64,000 nucleotides of DNA from Cyanidiococcus yangmingshanensis. Taxonomy: Eukaryota > Rhodophyta > Bangiophyceae > Cyanidiales > Cyanidiaceae. Positions 61,861 to 64,000 of the stretch are shown one piece after another (within the stretch, counting starts at the first letter, position 1; every line of letters starts with the position of its first letter). A program made the translations under genes and the position numbers. The stretch lies in assembly GCA_013995675.1 (NCBI GenBank), contig VWRR01000001.1, positions 248,001-312,000 on the forward strand. Reading direction: 5' to 3'. The notes beneath the pieces were generated by a model. That model saw only the letters and a program-made list of their open reading frames with translations, did not search any database and was not told the DNA's origin.

Positions 61861-64000
61861 GGGGCGCTTTCAGGAGGCGGTGTCTATCCCACAAACCCGA
61901 CACGTTTGCTTCGTATTTTCGGAAGCAGCGGCTGTGACAGCGATCTGGAGAGGGCCAATGCCGGGCTTTGAAGGCCAAGAATGGCTTTTAGGAGCGTTTC
62001 TGCTTCCAGGCCGCACGCTTGTTCAATGGATGACGCTTCGATATCGGTTTCATGGAGATGGAATGTTTTTTCTTTCCGCGCGCTCGATAAGCCTCTCTGC
62101 GTTGTGAGTTGGTGCCTCTCCTCACAGTGAGCAGGCGCGGGGGCGCAGCTTTGGTTGGATTCTCTTCAGAAGAAACACGCTTCAAAACAGCATCCTGTGT
62201 TTCTACGATCATCCGTTCAACTTGATTTTCTTCGCTGTTTTGTTTCGCCAGCGGTCCCGTGAACGCATACTAGACGCACTGGATCGGGAGTGGGCAAAAA
62301 GTTTGTATTAATTTCCATTCCTCGGTGCTTCGGTTTGCGCCTTGCGCAGTCCTCACTAGAGTCGGTTCGCCGAGCGAATCCTATACGCTCATAGAGCTTC
62401 GAGGTAACTTGGCACACACGTTCGCTGCTCACGTTCGGCCAGCCGTTCTCTCGCAGGCACTACGAAACGCTCGCTTCACTTTCGAACGGATTGATTTCGC
62501 CATATGGACCACAGCGCTTGTACCGGTACGCGAACCAACGAGAGCGCTGGGAGACCGAACTTGTCGTCGAGCGGCGGTCCAATCGGGTGCGCTAACCCGG
62601 TGACGCTGCAAAGCGCTTGCTCCGAGACGGATGCCGGTTGTCGTTTCGATCTCAGCGATGAATACGGGCTTTGCATATCAAGGGTCGAGCACCTGACACG
62701 ACATGCAGGGAAGATAGCATTGTTCTCAGAGAAACCAGTTCATGGGGCATGACGTTGCTGAGGCTGCTTGCAGCGAACGAGTCGCGATCGCCATATTATA
62801 CCGATTATCTGAAAGGATCAAAACAACAGGTGTGATCAGCCTCAAATTGATTGGCAGCACCGGAAATGCATTGAATTTTTTTGATGCTCTGGCTCAAAGA
62901 ACTGCCAAATGGTTCGATGCCAGCAGCGACATTTCAGGCTCACTTCGCTCTCAGTGTGTCCAAAGATATCATGGAAACCTTACTTTCGAATGCCCGCCGG
63001 ATTCCTGTCTGTCAATAAACTGGTTGCATCGCACTCGGCCGCAGCAGCGGTGAGCAGTGGTCCCCTACACGCTCTGATTTCAGCTGAACGGCGAACGCAT
63101 TCTAGCGCAACCGATGTTGCGTTTCGATAAACTACTCTCCAAATCAGGAAATTACCTCATGACCTGGATCGAAAAAACTTTGAAGTAGGCTCATTTGCTG
63201 AACGACACCCGCTCAGTCACAAGGCGAGTATATGCGCTGACGTCAGGGTTTCCGCCAGAGACCGCATTTCCGCTACCCAAGTAGGCGCTCCTAGGCACCA
63301 AAGTAGTCCGGATATCATTGAGGTTTGTAACCGAGATCATATCCATAGCGACTGGGATGACATAGCGGTCTTTCGATAAGATTTTTTCGGTCAATACAAG
63401 TCTTCTGGAAAATCAGGTTATCGTGATCGGATTTCGCGAAAATGGTCCCGAAGCGTCCCAGTCATGCGTATCAGTGAAGGAGCCTTAGATGCACAGCGGA
63501 ATCGTCTTGCACATCGGGGACGCGTTCGACAGATTCGCTCCGGTGGCGCTAGTATCATCAGTCCTGGGGGACGGTCGTTCAGAAGCGGCACTTGAGTTGC
63601 CCACATAGGGGATACTCGGGAAATGATTTTTTCCTAGATCATATGATTTGTTGATAGTACGTCTGCGCGAGTTGCAGCTGAGGCTCCGAGATTCTTCGAC
63701 AAACGTGCCGCGTGTCATGAGTGCGACGCCGTTGCTGGCGGTGACGTTTGTCGTCTTGTACACTAGTCTTTTCGTGTTCGCGCTTTTCATTCCCTGCAAC
63801 CGGGGAAACCGAGATGAACCGCGCGTCATCCGCTCGCGATCAGTGAGCACGTTTGCGGTGGTTACTCTGAGCCTCGTTAGTCTTTCAGTTACTTTCGATG
63901 ACATTTCCTTGAAGAGGCTGATGCGAACTTACCACTGGCTACAGCCCTGGCATCGCTGGCGTCTGTGTTTTTTCGACAACATCGGCTTCTTGATACTGTT
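61861..64000. other. Right-edge region without a confident gene
   Basis: About 2.1 kb. Overlapping open frames of 60-140 codons on both strands, none recognisable. On the minus strand, a GTAAGT at 63932-63927 precedes GACTAAC and an AG about 66 bp on, so the end of the window may contain the edge of a split minus-strand gene. Confidence 0.4.

Noticed and set aside
1-64000. Mobile elements, virus-like elements and CRISPR arrays
   Set aside because: No transposase, reverse transcriptase, integrase, capsid-like protein, terminal repeats or spaced identical repeats were recognised in any frame.

Overview
The window looks like nuclear DNA of a unicellular red alga, most likely a cyanidiophyte or another compact, intron-poor lineage. 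It carries eukaryotic genes (a BRE1-type ubiquitin ligase, a USP14-type protease, RabGGTase beta, PWP1, NOP2, UTP11, a Tim17/22/23-family protein) beside genes for plastid functions with N-terminal targeting peptides (PsbM, chlorophyll synthase, a CtpA-type protease, an ABC1 kinase, IF-3). Genes lie on both strands about every 2-3 kb, and most lack introns. One classical spliceosomal intron is clear, inside the BRE1 gene, and a second is plausible near 61.6 kb. The species call is inference. No rRNA, tRNA, CRISPR array, transposon or virus-like element was recognised.

Layout. 0-7 kb: nuclear psbM, a divergent ARF-like GTPase, an NRAMP metal transporter (minus). 7-16.5 kb: an unknown probably plastid-targeted protein, an ABC1/UbiB kinase, phosphopantetheine adenylyltransferase (minus), UTP11, a Tim17/22/23-family protein (minus). 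17.6-27 kb: a long disordered protein with a GAF-like C-terminus, NOP2 (minus), PWP1, NADP-isocitrate dehydrogenase (minus), and a ~60-bp tandem repeat between IDH and the next gene. 27.6-39.8 kb: RabGGTase beta, an ABHD13/BEM46-like hydrolase (minus), chlorophyll synthase, BRE1, IF-3 (minus), a USP14-like protease. 40.9-60.3 kb: CtpA-type protease, acylaminoacyl peptidase (minus), a GT-A-like membrane protein, COX10 (minus), a large disordered protein, NFS1 (minus), a type II membrane protein of unknown function (minus). 60.3-64 kb: no confident gene, apart from a possible two-exon small zinc-finger gene.

Functions. Four genes serve the photosystem or plastid (psbM, ctpA, chlG, infC); others serve mitochondria (COX10, NFS1, perhaps IDH), ribosome biogenesis (UTP11, NOP2, PWP1), and ubiquitin or peptide turnover (BRE1, USP14, acylaminoacyl peptidase). 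They do not form an operon-like unit.

Most notable pattern. About ten conserved genes are interrupted by single-nucleotide changes of reading frame. Wherever the direction can be decided the shift is +1 (one extra base), about twenty in all and at least twelve anchored by conserved protein motifs, while some fourteen other genes are completely clean. Insertion-type consensus errors are the simplest explanation, but the one-sided sign and the clustering by gene deserve a direct check.
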